Shown piece after piece: positions 1 through 5,297 of a DNA stretch of 5,386 nucleotides. How positions within the stretch are numbered: position 1 is the first letter of the stretch; each line of letters begins with the position of its first letter. The position numbers were made by a program, and so were the translations under genes. Under the pieces are notes generated by a model, which worked only from the letters and a program-made list of their open reading frames with translations, was not told where the DNA came from and ran no database searches. The stretch is taken from NCBI GenBank assembly GCA_025455245.1, contig JALOMX010000175.1, positions 1-5,386 on the forward strand, read 5' to 3'. This DNA is from Chitinophagaceae bacterium (GTDB taxonomy: Bacteria; Bacteroidota; Bacteroidia; Chitinophagales; Chitinophagaceae).

Positions 1-227
1 CCAAAATCGGTCTGGTTGATTCCAAAAATGGTGATCCCCCCTTTTAGCCCGGCCCTGTCAGCATCCGATAGCGGATCCACCCAAACAACTATTGGAAGGA
101 ACGGATATTGCTTGTTATTAAAACTATAGGAAAAGCCCCTGCTATCTATTCTGTAGGTACCAAATTTTTGCCCGAATACCGGCGAAAAAAGAAAAGCACA
201 GGTAATAATGATCAAATGCCTTACCAT
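1..227 (-). CDS. Exported protein with PDZ-like segment, N-terminal part (3' end outside window)
   Basis: An open frame of 75 complete codons runs from an ATG at 227-225 off the left edge without a stop. The first 20 residues look like a signal peptide: MVRHLIIITCAFLFSPVFGQ has a basic start, a hydrophobic core and a likely type I cleavage site near FGQ. After a short stretch (KFGTYRIDS) comes a segment typical of a PDZ-domain carboxylate loop and following strands: VVWVDPLSDADRAGLKGG, then ITIFGINQTDF, matching the usual pattern 'P-S-A-x-x-A-G-L-K-x-G-D-x-I-x-x-I-N'. An in-frame stop lies five codons upstream, so this ATG is the only plausible start. The full protein could be a periplasmic or secreted PDZ-containing protease (S41 or aspartyl type) or a non-enzymatic PDZ protein; the visible part cannot decide. 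It lies 121 bp downstream of the membrane-protein gene on the same strand, with a 20-nt repeat in between. Confidence 0.7.
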   Translation of the reverse strand, partial: MVRHLIIITCAFLFSPVFGQKFGTYRIDSRGFSYSFNNKQYPFLPIVVWVDPLSDADRAGLKGGITIFGINQTDF

Positions 228-252
228 CAGGATATTTATTTATTTCGGCGAC

Positions 253-272
253 TCTACCTATCGGCAGACAGG
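253..272. repeat. Copy 1 of a 20-nt dispersed repeat
   Basis: TCTACCTATCGGCAGACAGG differs at only one base from the 20-nt unit at 5007-5026, and it matches the unit at 4970-4989 at 15 of 20 positions in the same register. It lies between the membrane-protein stop and the start of the left-edge exported protein, in that gene's leader. The core is a near-palindrome (CCTATC, GGCA loop, GACAGG) that could form a short hairpin. Confidence 0.7.
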
Positions 273-348
273 TTTATGAATGGTGGTATTTGCACATCAG
301 CATTTAACCAACCCTATACCTGGTAAAAAACTCCTCAACTTTCTCCTT

Positions 349-897
349 TTACGCCTTTCGCCTCATCCACCAACCAAGCCAAATTCCCGCAAGGCCAAAA
401 GCTGCAAGGCTATCCAGCAGTTCTATCCATATACCGGAGGTTTCATACCAGATAAAGCCCGGATAGGGATGAAAGCAGAAGGCCATGAATCCAATTGCAA
501 GCGAGCCGGTAAGAATGCCTGCAAATGAAGGCTTTTGCATTTTTGCAAACAACCAAACCAATATCAACCCGATAAGAAGATTAACCATCAGGCCACGAAA
601 TATATTGGTGCCCATATTGGTGTTGAAACTTTTGTTGTAATTGATTTGCGCCCAGGGTTGTCCATCCCAGGTGGATTGCACTTTTTCGTAATCTTCCATC
701 GTACTGCCCTGCGGCAGGCCCGGTAAAAAGTACATGCCCTCTTCCGTAAGGTTTTGATTGAGGACTTCCATAATCGCTGCATTATTGGGTGTATACTTTT
801 CCTGCACTGCATGCAGGTTTAATGCGGTGTGGCTTAGCGTTTGCCAAACCATCAACAGAAACCCGGCCACAAGGCCTCCAACAATTTGTTTAGTCAT
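349..897 (-). CDS. Uncharacterised four-helix inner-membrane protein (182 aa)
   Basis: I recognise no named family with a known function. The protein has one hydrophobic helix at about residues 5-22 (IVGGLVAGFLLMVWQTLS), an extracytoplasmic-type soluble region at about 30-95, then three hydrophobic helices at about 100-119, 125-142 and 157-176, ending in a basic tail (MRRKA). Helix 1 is followed by SHTALNLH. The soluble part carries YTPNNAAIMEVL, YFLPGLPQGS and GQPWAQINY, motifs that resemble an uncharacterised Bacteroidota membrane family from memory; that resemblance is unverified. The basic C-terminus suggests a cytoplasmic tail. The ATG at 897-895 fits the helix at the extreme N-terminus. 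An AT-rich inverted repeat lies three bases upstream of the start. The gene follows malic enzyme by 67 bp on the same strand, so co-transcription is possible. No catalytic residues are evident. Confidence 0.8.
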   Translation of the reverse strand: MTKQIVGGLVAGFLLMVWQTLSHTALNLHAVQEKYTPNNAAIMEVLNQNLTEEGMYFLPGLPQGSTMEDYEKVQSTWDGQPWAQINYNKSFNTNMGTNIFRGLMVNLLIGLILVWLFAKMQKPSFAGILTGSLAIGFMAFCFHPYPGFIWYETSGIWIELLDSLAAFGLAGIWLGWWMRRKA

Positions 898-900
898 ATT

Positions 901-936
901 GCAAATATTTAATCATAAAGCTGATAAATATTTTGC
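901..936. promoter_or_regulatory. AT-rich inverted repeat in leader of the membrane-protein gene
   Basis: GCAAATATTTA (901-911) and TAAATATTTTGC (925-936) are inverted copies with one extra base, separated by 13 nt. On the minus strand the structure lies after the malic enzyme stop and ends three bases before the membrane-protein ATG. It could be a leader hairpin, an operator, or a weak end-of-transcript structure for malic enzyme. It has no clean U tract after it, so I do not call it a terminator. Confidence 0.35.
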
Positions 937-964
937 AAAAAACAAATATGTCAGGAAACTTTTT

Positions 965-2149
965 TTATGAACGGTTGGCTAACGCAACCGCCTTGACGGC
1001 CTCGGCAACCCTGTATGCAACCACCGGATCGAGGGTGGCAGGAATAATATGATCTGCCGAAAGATTGGATATGCATCCTGCAATGGCATGTGCAGCAGCA
1101 AGTTCCATGGATGGTGTTATCCGGGTGGCCCTTGCATCGAGTGCCCCACGAAAAATACCCGGGAAGCCCAATACGTTATTGATCTGATTGGGCAAATCAC
1201 TGCGTCCGGTTCCAACCACTGCGGCCCCGCCCTTTTTGGCTTCCTCTGGCATAATTTCAGGAATCGGATTGGCAAGTGCAAAGATAATTGGGTCCTTAGC
1301 CATGGTGCGTACATCACCGGCCGTTATCAGGTTACCCTTGCTTACACCAATAAACACATCTGCGCCAACGAGTGCATCCTGTAAGGTTCCCCCGAGATTG
1401 TTAATGTTGGTATATTTCAGGAGTTCTTTCTTTTCATCATTCAGATCGCTGCGGTGTGAAGAAACAATTCCTTTGCTGTCGCATACAATTAAGTCTTTTA
1501 CCGAAATGCATTGATCTTTATCACTGCCATAGCCCTGACAACGCAGTGTGCGTGTAATGGCAGTACCTGCAGCGCCGGAACCATTCACCACCACTTTCAA
1601 TTGAAATAATGACTTACCCAGTAATTTACAGGCATTGATCAATGCTGCAAGTACCACAATCGCTGTTCCATGTTGATCATCATGAAAAACAGGTATGCCA
1701 ATATCCTGTAAGCGCTTTTCAATATCAAAACAACGGGGAGCGGCTATGTCCTCAAGATTAATCCCTCCAAATACCGGTGCGAGCAATTCAACGGCACGAA
1801 CAATCTCATCGGTATCCTGCGTATCGAGGCAAATAGGAAAGGCGTCTATCTCTGCAAATTTTCGAAACAACATAGCCTTCCCTTCCATAACAGGCAGCGC
1901 TGCCTTCGGGCCAATATTTCCAAGGCCAAGAACTGCGGAACCATCGGTTACAATGGCTACAGTATTGCCTTTCATGGTATAGTCATATACTTTTTCTTCA
2001 TCAGCAGCAATCGCTTCGCAAGGAGCGGCAACACCCGGAGAGTACACCTGCGACAAGTCCTCTACTGTCCGCACATCCATTTTGTTGCGAACGCTTATTT
2101 TTCCCCTTAATGCTTTATGTAAATGGAGCGATTCTTCGAATACAGACAT
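965..2149 (-). CDS. Malic enzyme, single-domain, NAD(P)-dependent (no phosphotransacetylase domain)
   Basis: This cytoplasmic enzyme oxidatively decarboxylates (S)-malate to pyruvate and CO2, reducing NAD(P)+. Taking the ATG at 2149 gives 394 residues. Visible hallmarks are YSPGVAAPC with the catalytic Tyr at about 36, MEGK with the catalytic Lys at about 91, NLEDIAAP (about 132-139) and FHDDQHGTA (about 155-163) with the metal-binding acidic residues, the dinucleotide-binding GSGAAG (about 190-195), ALANPIPE, and GRSDLPNQINNVLGFPGIFRGALD near the C-terminus. It resembles the malic domain of MaeB but ends after it, where three-domain MaeB proteins continue into a phosphotransacetylase-like domain. 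An in-frame ATG at 2188 would add 13 residues (MARATFVPSKNLT). I prefer 2149 because a good Bacteroidota promoter lies inside that extension and because short malic enzymes usually begin close to 'MSVFEESLxLH'. The NAD versus NADP preference cannot be read reliably from the sequence. Confidence 0.95.
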   Translation of the reverse strand: MSVFEESLHLHKALRGKISVRNKMDVRTVEDLSQVYSPGVAAPCEAIAADEEKVYDYTMKGNTVAIVTDGSAVLGLGNIGPKAALPVMEGKAMLFRKFAEIDAFPICLDTQDTDEIVRAVELLAPVFGGINLEDIAAPRCFDIEKRLQDIGIPVFHDDQHGTAIVVLAALINACKLLGKSLFQLKVVVNGSGAAGTAITRTLRCQGYGSDKDQCISVKDLIVCDSKGIVSSHRSDLNDEKKELLKYTNINNLGGTLQDALVGADVFIGVSKGNLITAGDVRTMAKDPIIFALANPIPEIMPEEAKKGGAAVVGTGRSDLPNQINNVLGFPGIFRGALDARATRITPSMELAAAHAIAGCISNLSADHIIPATLDPVVAYRVAEAVKAVALANRS

Positions 2150-2169
2150 GGTCAAATTTTTTGAGGGCA

Positions 2170-2198
2170 CAAATGTAGCCCGGGCCATTTTCGCTAAA
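2170..2198 (-). promoter_or_regulatory. Probable Bacteroidota-type promoter for malic enzyme
   Basis: On the minus strand, TACATTTG (2177-2170) matches the Bacteroidota -7 consensus TAnnTTTG at all fixed positions. Upstream, after 17 nt, lies TTTA (2198-2195), a three-of-four match to the -33 TTTG. Transcription would begin roughly 7 nt after the -7 box, about 15 nt before the ATG at 2149. That would exclude the longer ORF start at 2188. Confidence 0.5.
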
Positions 2199-2211
2199 TG
2201 TGATATTTAGC
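2193..2211. promoter_or_regulatory. Perfect 7-bp inverted repeat, candidate operator at the malic enzyme promoter
   Basis: GCTAAAT (2193-2199) and ATTTAGC (2205-2211) are perfect inverted copies with a 5-nt spacer (GTGAT). The dyad covers the proposed -33 element of the malic enzyme promoter, where a bound regulator would compete with or contact RNA polymerase. No T run follows on either strand, so it is not a terminator. I cannot assign a regulator family. Confidence 0.4.
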
Positions 2212-2214
2212 ATA

Positions 2215-2250
2215 CTCTCTGAAAATATTATGGGCAAACACCCGAATATT
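2215..2250 (-). terminator. Weak hairpin at the end of the DUF1080 gene
   Basis: On the minus strand, starting in the DUF1080 stop codon, AATATT (2250-2245) and AATATT (2229-2224) can pair around GGG/CCC with a 6-nt loop (TGTTTG), followed by TTTTC. The stem has a small internal bulge and is AT-rich, so termination would be inefficient at best. It is the only candidate between this gene and malic enzyme. Confidence 0.25.
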
Positions 2251-3653
2251 CAATTCTTCAGTTCCCTGATCTTAATACTTCTGTAATGCACTTCATCTCC
2301 ATGGTCCTGAAGCAGGATATGCCCCTCAGGCGCTTCACCAAAATTTTCCCAAACCTTGTATTTGCTGATGGCCACCAAATCCCTGAACTCCTTTGAACCG
2401 CGAACATATTCCAGCACTTTTACTCCGTTCAAATAATGCTCTACGCGGTTGTCGGGGTACACTATTACACGCCCTGTATTCCACTCGCCTATTGGCTTGG
2501 TAAACCTGGGCTGCTTATTGGCTGTTATCAGATCATACAGGGATGAAAGGGTACGATTTCCATCCCTTCCCATTTTGGCATCCGGATGTCTGGCATCATC
2601 CAATAACTGATACTCGAGGCCAATGGCACTGCCGGGATTATTTTCCTTCAGGGTGACAAAATATTTTACGCCGGAATTGGCGCCTTCTGTCAGTTTGAAT
2701 TCAAATGACAGATCAAATGCTTTGAACTTTTCAACTGTAACAATATCGCCCCCGTTGGTCGATTCGCCGCCGGTTGATTTCAGTACTTTAAGTACACCAT
2801 CAGAAATAATCCAACCCTTTTCAGGAAAACCGGGCTTATAAGCACCTTTCCATCCCGATGAAGTTTTTCCGTCAAAAAGCAACTTCCATCCAAATTTCTG
2901 CTCAATGCTGCTGAGGTTATTGGGTATGGTATTGCTTACATATTTTGGCGCCCAGGTAACAAGAGAGGAATATTCCGGTTGACGAATAGCTACATCTTTG
3001 GTTTTGATACGGATATTCTTCCAGTAAATCTTTTTGCCTTCGAGCGCGGCATTATTAATACTGTGTACCTGCAGAGCAATTAATCCCGGCGTAGTGGCTG
3101 TGTCAATTAAGGTTGCAATAGCCATTTGGTTCAAATAAGTTTGTACGGTATTTCCTTTACAAACAATCAGCGCCTTGTTAAACTGCCCATGTTTATAACG
3201 CTGCTTTACAGGCGATCCGTTCATAGCCCCGGTGTACAGCCATCCCCGCCTTGCTTCATCGTAAATACCACCGCCCCATGCCCGTGATGTCCCATCCAGT
3301 TCATATTGATAACCATACACTAAGCCGGCACCGTTGTTTCGTGCAGGATCAAATTGACTGCGAAACTGAACACCGGAATTGAGGGCTGTATCCTCGAGCA
3401 TAAACTCAAAGGATAATTCAAAATCCCCATATGTTTTTTCGGCTGCTAAAAAACTATTGGGCGAGCCCATAGCCGAAACACCAACGATCATGCTGTCCTG
3501 TACATAATATTTTGCAGAGCCGGTAAGTTGCTTCCACCCATTCAGTGTTTTTCCATCAAAAAGATATTGCCAGCCCTTTTCCTGTTTTTGTGCAAACAAA
3601 CTTTGTGCCAGGCAGCAGTGAAGGAACAGAACCCCTGTAAATAGAATTTTCAT
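2250..3653 (-). CDS. Secreted tandem DUF1080 (3-keto-disaccharide hydrolase domain) protein, 467 aa
   Basis: The protein starts with a signal peptide of about 21 residues (MKILFTGVLFLHCCLAQSLFAQ); the adjacent Cys residues at 13-14 lack a proper lipobox, so periplasmic or secreted is likelier than a lipoprotein. Two copies of the 3-keto-disaccharide hydrolase fold (DUF1080, PF06439), a concanavalin-like beta sandwich, follow at about 26-218 and 254-466. Each opens with the family signature (LFDGKTLNGW at 31-40, LFDGKTSSGW at 259-268) and has 'NSGV' on a core strand (92-95, 326-329). Copy 2 carries the more canonical motifs GLEYQLLDD (345-353), DNRVEHYLNGVKV and ILLQDHGDEVHYRSIKIREL; copy 1 is more divergent. 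Characterised family members hydrolyse 3-keto-glycosides or similar modified sugars, so the inferred role is extracytoplasmic sugar processing. No oxidoreductase or SusCD partner is visible. The ATG is 15 nt after the fba terminator U tract, with no clear promoter between. Confidence 0.9.
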   Translation of the reverse strand: MKILFTGVLFLHCCLAQSLFAQKQEKGWQYLFDGKTLNGWKQLTGSAKYYVQDSMIVGVSAMGSPNSFLAAEKTYGDFELSFEFMLEDTALNSGVQFRSQFDPARNNGAGLVYGYQYELDGTSRAWGGGIYDEARRGWLYTGAMNGSPVKQRYKHGQFNKALIVCKGNTVQTYLNQMAIATLIDTATTPGLIALQVHSINNAALEGKKIYWKNIRIKTKDVAIRQPEYSSLVTWAPKYVSNTIPNNLSSIEQKFGWKLLFDGKTSSGWKGAYKPGFPEKGWIISDGVLKVLKSTGGESTNGGDIVTVEKFKAFDLSFEFKLTEGANSGVKYFVTLKENNPGSAIGLEYQLLDDARHPDAKMGRDGNRTLSSLYDLITANKQPRFTKPIGEWNTGRVIVYPDNRVEHYLNGVKVLEYVRGSKEFRDLVAISKYKVWENFGEAPEGHILLQDHGDEVHYRSIKIRELKN

Positions 3654-3667
3654 ACGGTATTGATTAT

Positions 3668-3702
3668 TTAAAAAGCCTCAATCCGGCTGCGGAATGAGGC
3701 TT
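3668..3702 (-). terminator. Intrinsic terminator of fba
   Basis: AAGCCTCA (3673-3680) pairs with TGAGGCTT (3695-3702); after one A/A mismatch the stem continues as TCCG/CGGA around a GCTG loop, giving 12 paired bases. On the minus strand it is followed by TTTTTAAAT. It lies just downstream of the fba stop and only on this strand has a U tract, so it should end fba transcription. Confidence 0.8.
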
Positions 3703-3723
3703 CTAAGTTATGTGTTTGGAAAA

Positions 3724-4800
3724 TTAACCCAGGCTGTTTGTTGCATTCAAATCATCGAATGAATGCTTGAGCCTTGCAATCATGCTTTCTTCGCCCTTAC
3801 GCAACCAAACCCGCGGATCGTAATACTTCTTGTTTGGCTTGTCGTCTCCTTCGGGATTGCCAATTTGTCCCTGCAGATAGCCGTGCTTATCGGCTTCGTA
3901 GGCGCGGATGCCATCCCAGAAAGCCCATTGGATGTCGGTATCGATGTTCATTTTTACCACACCATAGCTGATGGCTTCGCGAATTTCTTCGGTGGTAGAA
4001 CCGGAACCGCCATGGAAGATGAAATCAACCGGGTTGGGACCTGTACCGAATTTTTCAACAATATACGCCTGCGAATCGCGAAGGATCTTCGGCTCAAGCT
4101 TCACGTTGCCGGGCTTGTACACACCGTGCACATTTCCAAAAGAAGCCGCAATCGTAAAGTTAGGACTGATCTTGCTGAGTTCTTCATATGCATAAGCCAC
4201 TTCCGCCGGTTCAGTATATAACTTTTCTTTGGCTACATGGGTATTGTCCACACCATCTTCCTCGCCACCGGTTACACCCAGTTCAATTTCGATGATCATG
4301 CCCATTTTGTGCATACGTTCCAGGAAAGGCTTGCATATTTCAATGTTTTCATGCAAAGGTTCCTCGCTCAGGTCGAGCATGTGCGAAGTGAACAGCGGCT
4401 GACCGTGTTTATTGAAATGTTCTTCTCCTGCAGCAAGCAAACCTTCCACCCAGGGCAAAATCTTTTTGGCACAGTGGTCTGTATGCAAAATAGTTGGTAC
4501 ACCATACACTTTTGAAGCCTGATGTACGTAATGTGCGCCGGCAATGGCACCCGCAATGGCAGAAGCTTCGTTGGTATTTTTTACGCCTTTACCTATGAAA
4601 AACTGGCTGCCGCTGTGGGAAAACTGGATTAATACAGCAGAATTTACCTCGCGTGCTGTTTCAAGCACTGCGTTCACTGTATTTGTACCGGTAACGTTTA
4701 CCCCAGGCAGGGCGAAATTATTTTGTTTACAAAAAGCAAAAAGGTCTTTTGCGTCTTTACCCCATAATACGCCGGGGCTGAATTTTTTTGTTGCTTCCAT
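3724..4800 (-). CDS. fba: Class II (IIA) fructose-bisphosphate aldolase
   Basis: This cytoplasmic enzyme reversibly cleaves fructose 1,6-bisphosphate to dihydroxyacetone phosphate and glyceraldehyde 3-phosphate in glycolysis and gluconeogenesis, using a divalent metal (Zn in the family). At 358 residues it is almost exactly the length of E. coli FbaA (359), and the motifs line up with an offset of one: HTDH at 106-109 with catalytic Asp108 and metal-ligand His109, EIELGVTGGEEDGVDN at 171-186 with the mobile-loop glutamates 180-181, NVHGVYKPGNV with metal-ligand His225, FHGGSGS with His263, and KMNIDTD at 283-289. The insertion-rich C-terminal part (YYDPRVWLRKGEESM) is typical of class IIA. 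The start MEATKKFSPGVLWGKDAKDLF fits the usual N-terminus. A leader dyad (4828-4851) precedes it and an intrinsic terminator follows it, so it is probably a single-gene transcription unit. Confidence 0.97.
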   Translation of the reverse strand: MEATKKFSPGVLWGKDAKDLFAFCKQNNFALPGVNVTGTNTVNAVLETAREVNSAVLIQFSHSGSQFFIGKGVKNTNEASAIAGAIAGAHYVHQASKVYGVPTILHTDHCAKKILPWVEGLLAAGEEHFNKHGQPLFTSHMLDLSEEPLHENIEICKPFLERMHKMGMIIEIELGVTGGEEDGVDNTHVAKEKLYTEPAEVAYAYEELSKISPNFTIAASFGNVHGVYKPGNVKLEPKILRDSQAYIVEKFGTGPNPVDFIFHGGSGSTTEEIREAISYGVVKMNIDTDIQWAFWDGIRAYEADKHGYLQGQIGNPEGDDKPNKKYYDPRVWLRKGEESMIARLKHSFDDLNATNSLG

Positions 4801-4827
4801 GTTGAAATTTAGATACGTGAGGAATTT

Positions 4828-4851
4828 CGGAGACCGGATAACCGGTTTCCG
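4828..4851. promoter_or_regulatory. GC-rich inverted repeat in the fba leader
   Basis: CGGAGACCGG (4828-4837) and CCGGTTTCCG (4842-4851) form a 10-bp dyad with one mismatch (4832/4847) around an ATAA spacer. It begins 28 bases upstream of the fba ATG. No U tract follows on the minus strand, so it is not a terminator of the upstream gene. It could be a leader hairpin affecting mRNA stability or translation, or an operator for a sugar-responsive regulator; the sequence does not tell which. Confidence 0.45.
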
Positions 4852-4931
4852 GAGCGCTAAGGTAAAGATTAGGGATGGAATTGAATGATGATTTAAGGTA
4901 AGAACTTCTGTAATGTTCAGATAGTTAAGTA

Positions 4932-4962
4932 AAATTAAAAAAGCTTCACAAAAGTGAAGCTT
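4932..4962 (-). terminator. Intrinsic terminator after the GIY-YIG gene and tRNA remnant
   Basis: AAGCTTCAC (4941-4949) and GTGAAGCTT (4954-4962) form a perfect 9-bp stem with an AAAA loop. On the minus strand the stem is followed by a T-rich tract (TTTTAATTTT, complement of 4931-4940). It sits directly after the tRNA-Glu remnant, in the same place the other terminator occupies after the intact tRNA-Glu. Confidence 0.8.
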
Positions 4963-4969
4963 CTTGTAG

Positions 4970-4989
4970 CCTGCCTTTCGGCAGACAAG
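4970..4989. repeat. Copy 2 of the 20-nt repeat, inside the tRNA remnant
   Basis: CCTGCCTTTCGGCAGACAAG interrupts the acceptor 3' strand of the broken tRNA copy. Removing exactly these 20 bases restores identity with the intact tRNA over CTTGTAG/CCCGTAGGGG. It matches the copy at 5007-5026 at 16 of 20 positions in the same register. CTGCC/GGCAG can pair around a TTTC loop. A shifted reading with AGCC as a 4-bp target duplication is equally possible from the sequence alone. Confidence 0.7.
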
Positions 4990-5006
4990 CCCGTAGGGGA
5001 ATCGAA

Positions 5007-5026
5007 TCTACCTGTCGGCAGACAGG
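5007..5026. repeat. Copy 3 of the 20-nt repeat, inside the tRNA remnant
   Basis: TCTACCTGTCGGCAGACAGG sits between AATCGAA and CCCCTC, which are contiguous in the intact tRNA-Glu. It differs from the copy at 253-272 by one base. Its core CCTGTC-GGCA-GACAGG (5011-5026) is a perfect 6-bp hairpin with a 4-nt loop. There is no obvious target-site duplication. Confidence 0.8.
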
Positions 5027-5030
5027 CCCC

Positions 5031-5297
5031 TCATTCCACCGTGAAAGGGTAACCGTCTTGTATCAGTTTCCGGATAACTGATTTTCCATGTCCGGTTTTA
5101 TACCACTTCTCAATCCCGCGTGCATCCACTCTCGTTAATGAACATGCCAGTAACATCAACTTAAAAGGCCGGTAAGGCGCTGTCGTCTTTTCCCACCCCT
5201 GCGAATGCCGGTTAAATCTATTCATGACCTCATCGCTCATTCCAACATAAATCCAGTTTCTTTTTTTACTGACCAGGGCGTAAATGACAAAGGGCAT
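5031..5297 (-). CDS. Small GIY-YIG nuclease-superfamily protein (88 aa)
   Basis: This is a stand-alone GIY-YIG domain of the UvrC N-terminal/homing-endonuclease type. Visible signatures: the first strand VIYALVS (4-10) with the 'GIY' Tyr6, the second WIYVGMS (15-21) as 'YVG' with Tyr17, the helix MNRFNRH with the conserved Arg27 and His31, and RGIEKWYKTGHG with the metal-binding Glu63. All expected catalytic residues are present, so it could cut DNA, but no DNA-binding domain is attached and the substrate is unknown. Length (about 80-100) is normal for this Bacteroidota group. The ATG is the only start codon between the domain and the upstream in-frame stop, yet it directly follows the T8 tract of the tRNA-Glu terminator. 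The last nine codons (QDGYPFTVE) and the stop lie in the tRNA remnant. Context suggests a tRNA-associated selfish gene rather than a repair enzyme. Confidence 0.85.
   Translation of the reverse strand: MPFVIYALVSKKRNWIYVGMSDEVMNRFNRHSQGWEKTTAPYRPFKLMLLACSLTRVDARGIEKWYKTGHGKSVIRKLIQDGYPFTVE

Larger units (their letters stand above)
4967..5059 (-). pseudogene. Broken tRNA-Glu copy (3' two-thirds) interrupted by two 20-nt repeats
   Basis: Against the intact tRNA-Glu at the right edge, three blocks match: CTTGTAGCC (4963-4971 versus 5327-5335, running past the tRNA 3' end), a 19-nt identical block (4988-5006 versus 5332-5350), and 5027-5049 versus 5351-5373 with one mismatch, then CGTCTT after a short diverged stretch. 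Two 20-nt units separate the blocks: one splits the 3' acceptor strand and one sits between the T-stem and T-loop. The anticodon loop CTTTCAC is kept, but its stem (minus-strand TTACC against GGTGG) no longer pairs properly, and no D-arm or 5' acceptor strand follows. It cannot make a functional tRNA. Its anticodon-side end also encodes the C-terminus and stop of the GIY-YIG gene. Confidence 0.85.

Noticed and set aside
108..326. Plus-strand ORF of 72 codons at the left edge
   Set aside because: It is antisense to the minus-strand frame that shows a signal peptide and PDZ-like motif, has no recognisable domain, and runs across an intergenic region and a repeat.
700..722. CTGCCCTGCGGCAGG-like sequence as a fourth copy of the 20-nt repeat
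   Set aside because: It matches the consensus poorly, needs gaps, and encodes the LPGLPQGS segment of the membrane protein, so coding constraint explains it.
943..950. CATATTTG (minus strand) as a promoter -7 box for the membrane-protein gene
   Set aside because: It matches TAnnTTTG except at the first base, but there is no TTTG-like -33 element at the right distance, and AT-rich intergenic DNA gives such matches easily.
1049..1384. Plus-strand ORFs opposite malic enzyme
   Set aside because: They overlap a clearly conserved enzyme on the other strand, and their translations have Cys/Ser-rich shadow composition without motifs.
3763..4221. 152-codon plus-strand ORF opposite the aldolase
   Set aside because: It is antisense to conserved active-site segments of the aldolase and shows no domain, signal or start context of its own.
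4544..4888. Plus-strand ORF across the aldolase start and leader
   Set aside because: Most of it is antisense to the aldolase N-terminus; the remainder crosses the leader dyad, and the product has no recognisable features.
4970..5026. CRISPR-like repeat-spacer array
   Set aside because: There are only two 20-nt units 17 bases apart, the sequence between them is tRNA-derived rather than a spacer, and no cas gene is present.
4963..5059. A second functional tRNA-Glu
   Set aside because: The T-arm and acceptor strand are split by 20-nt inserts, the anticodon stem is mispaired, and no D-arm or 5' acceptor strand follows.
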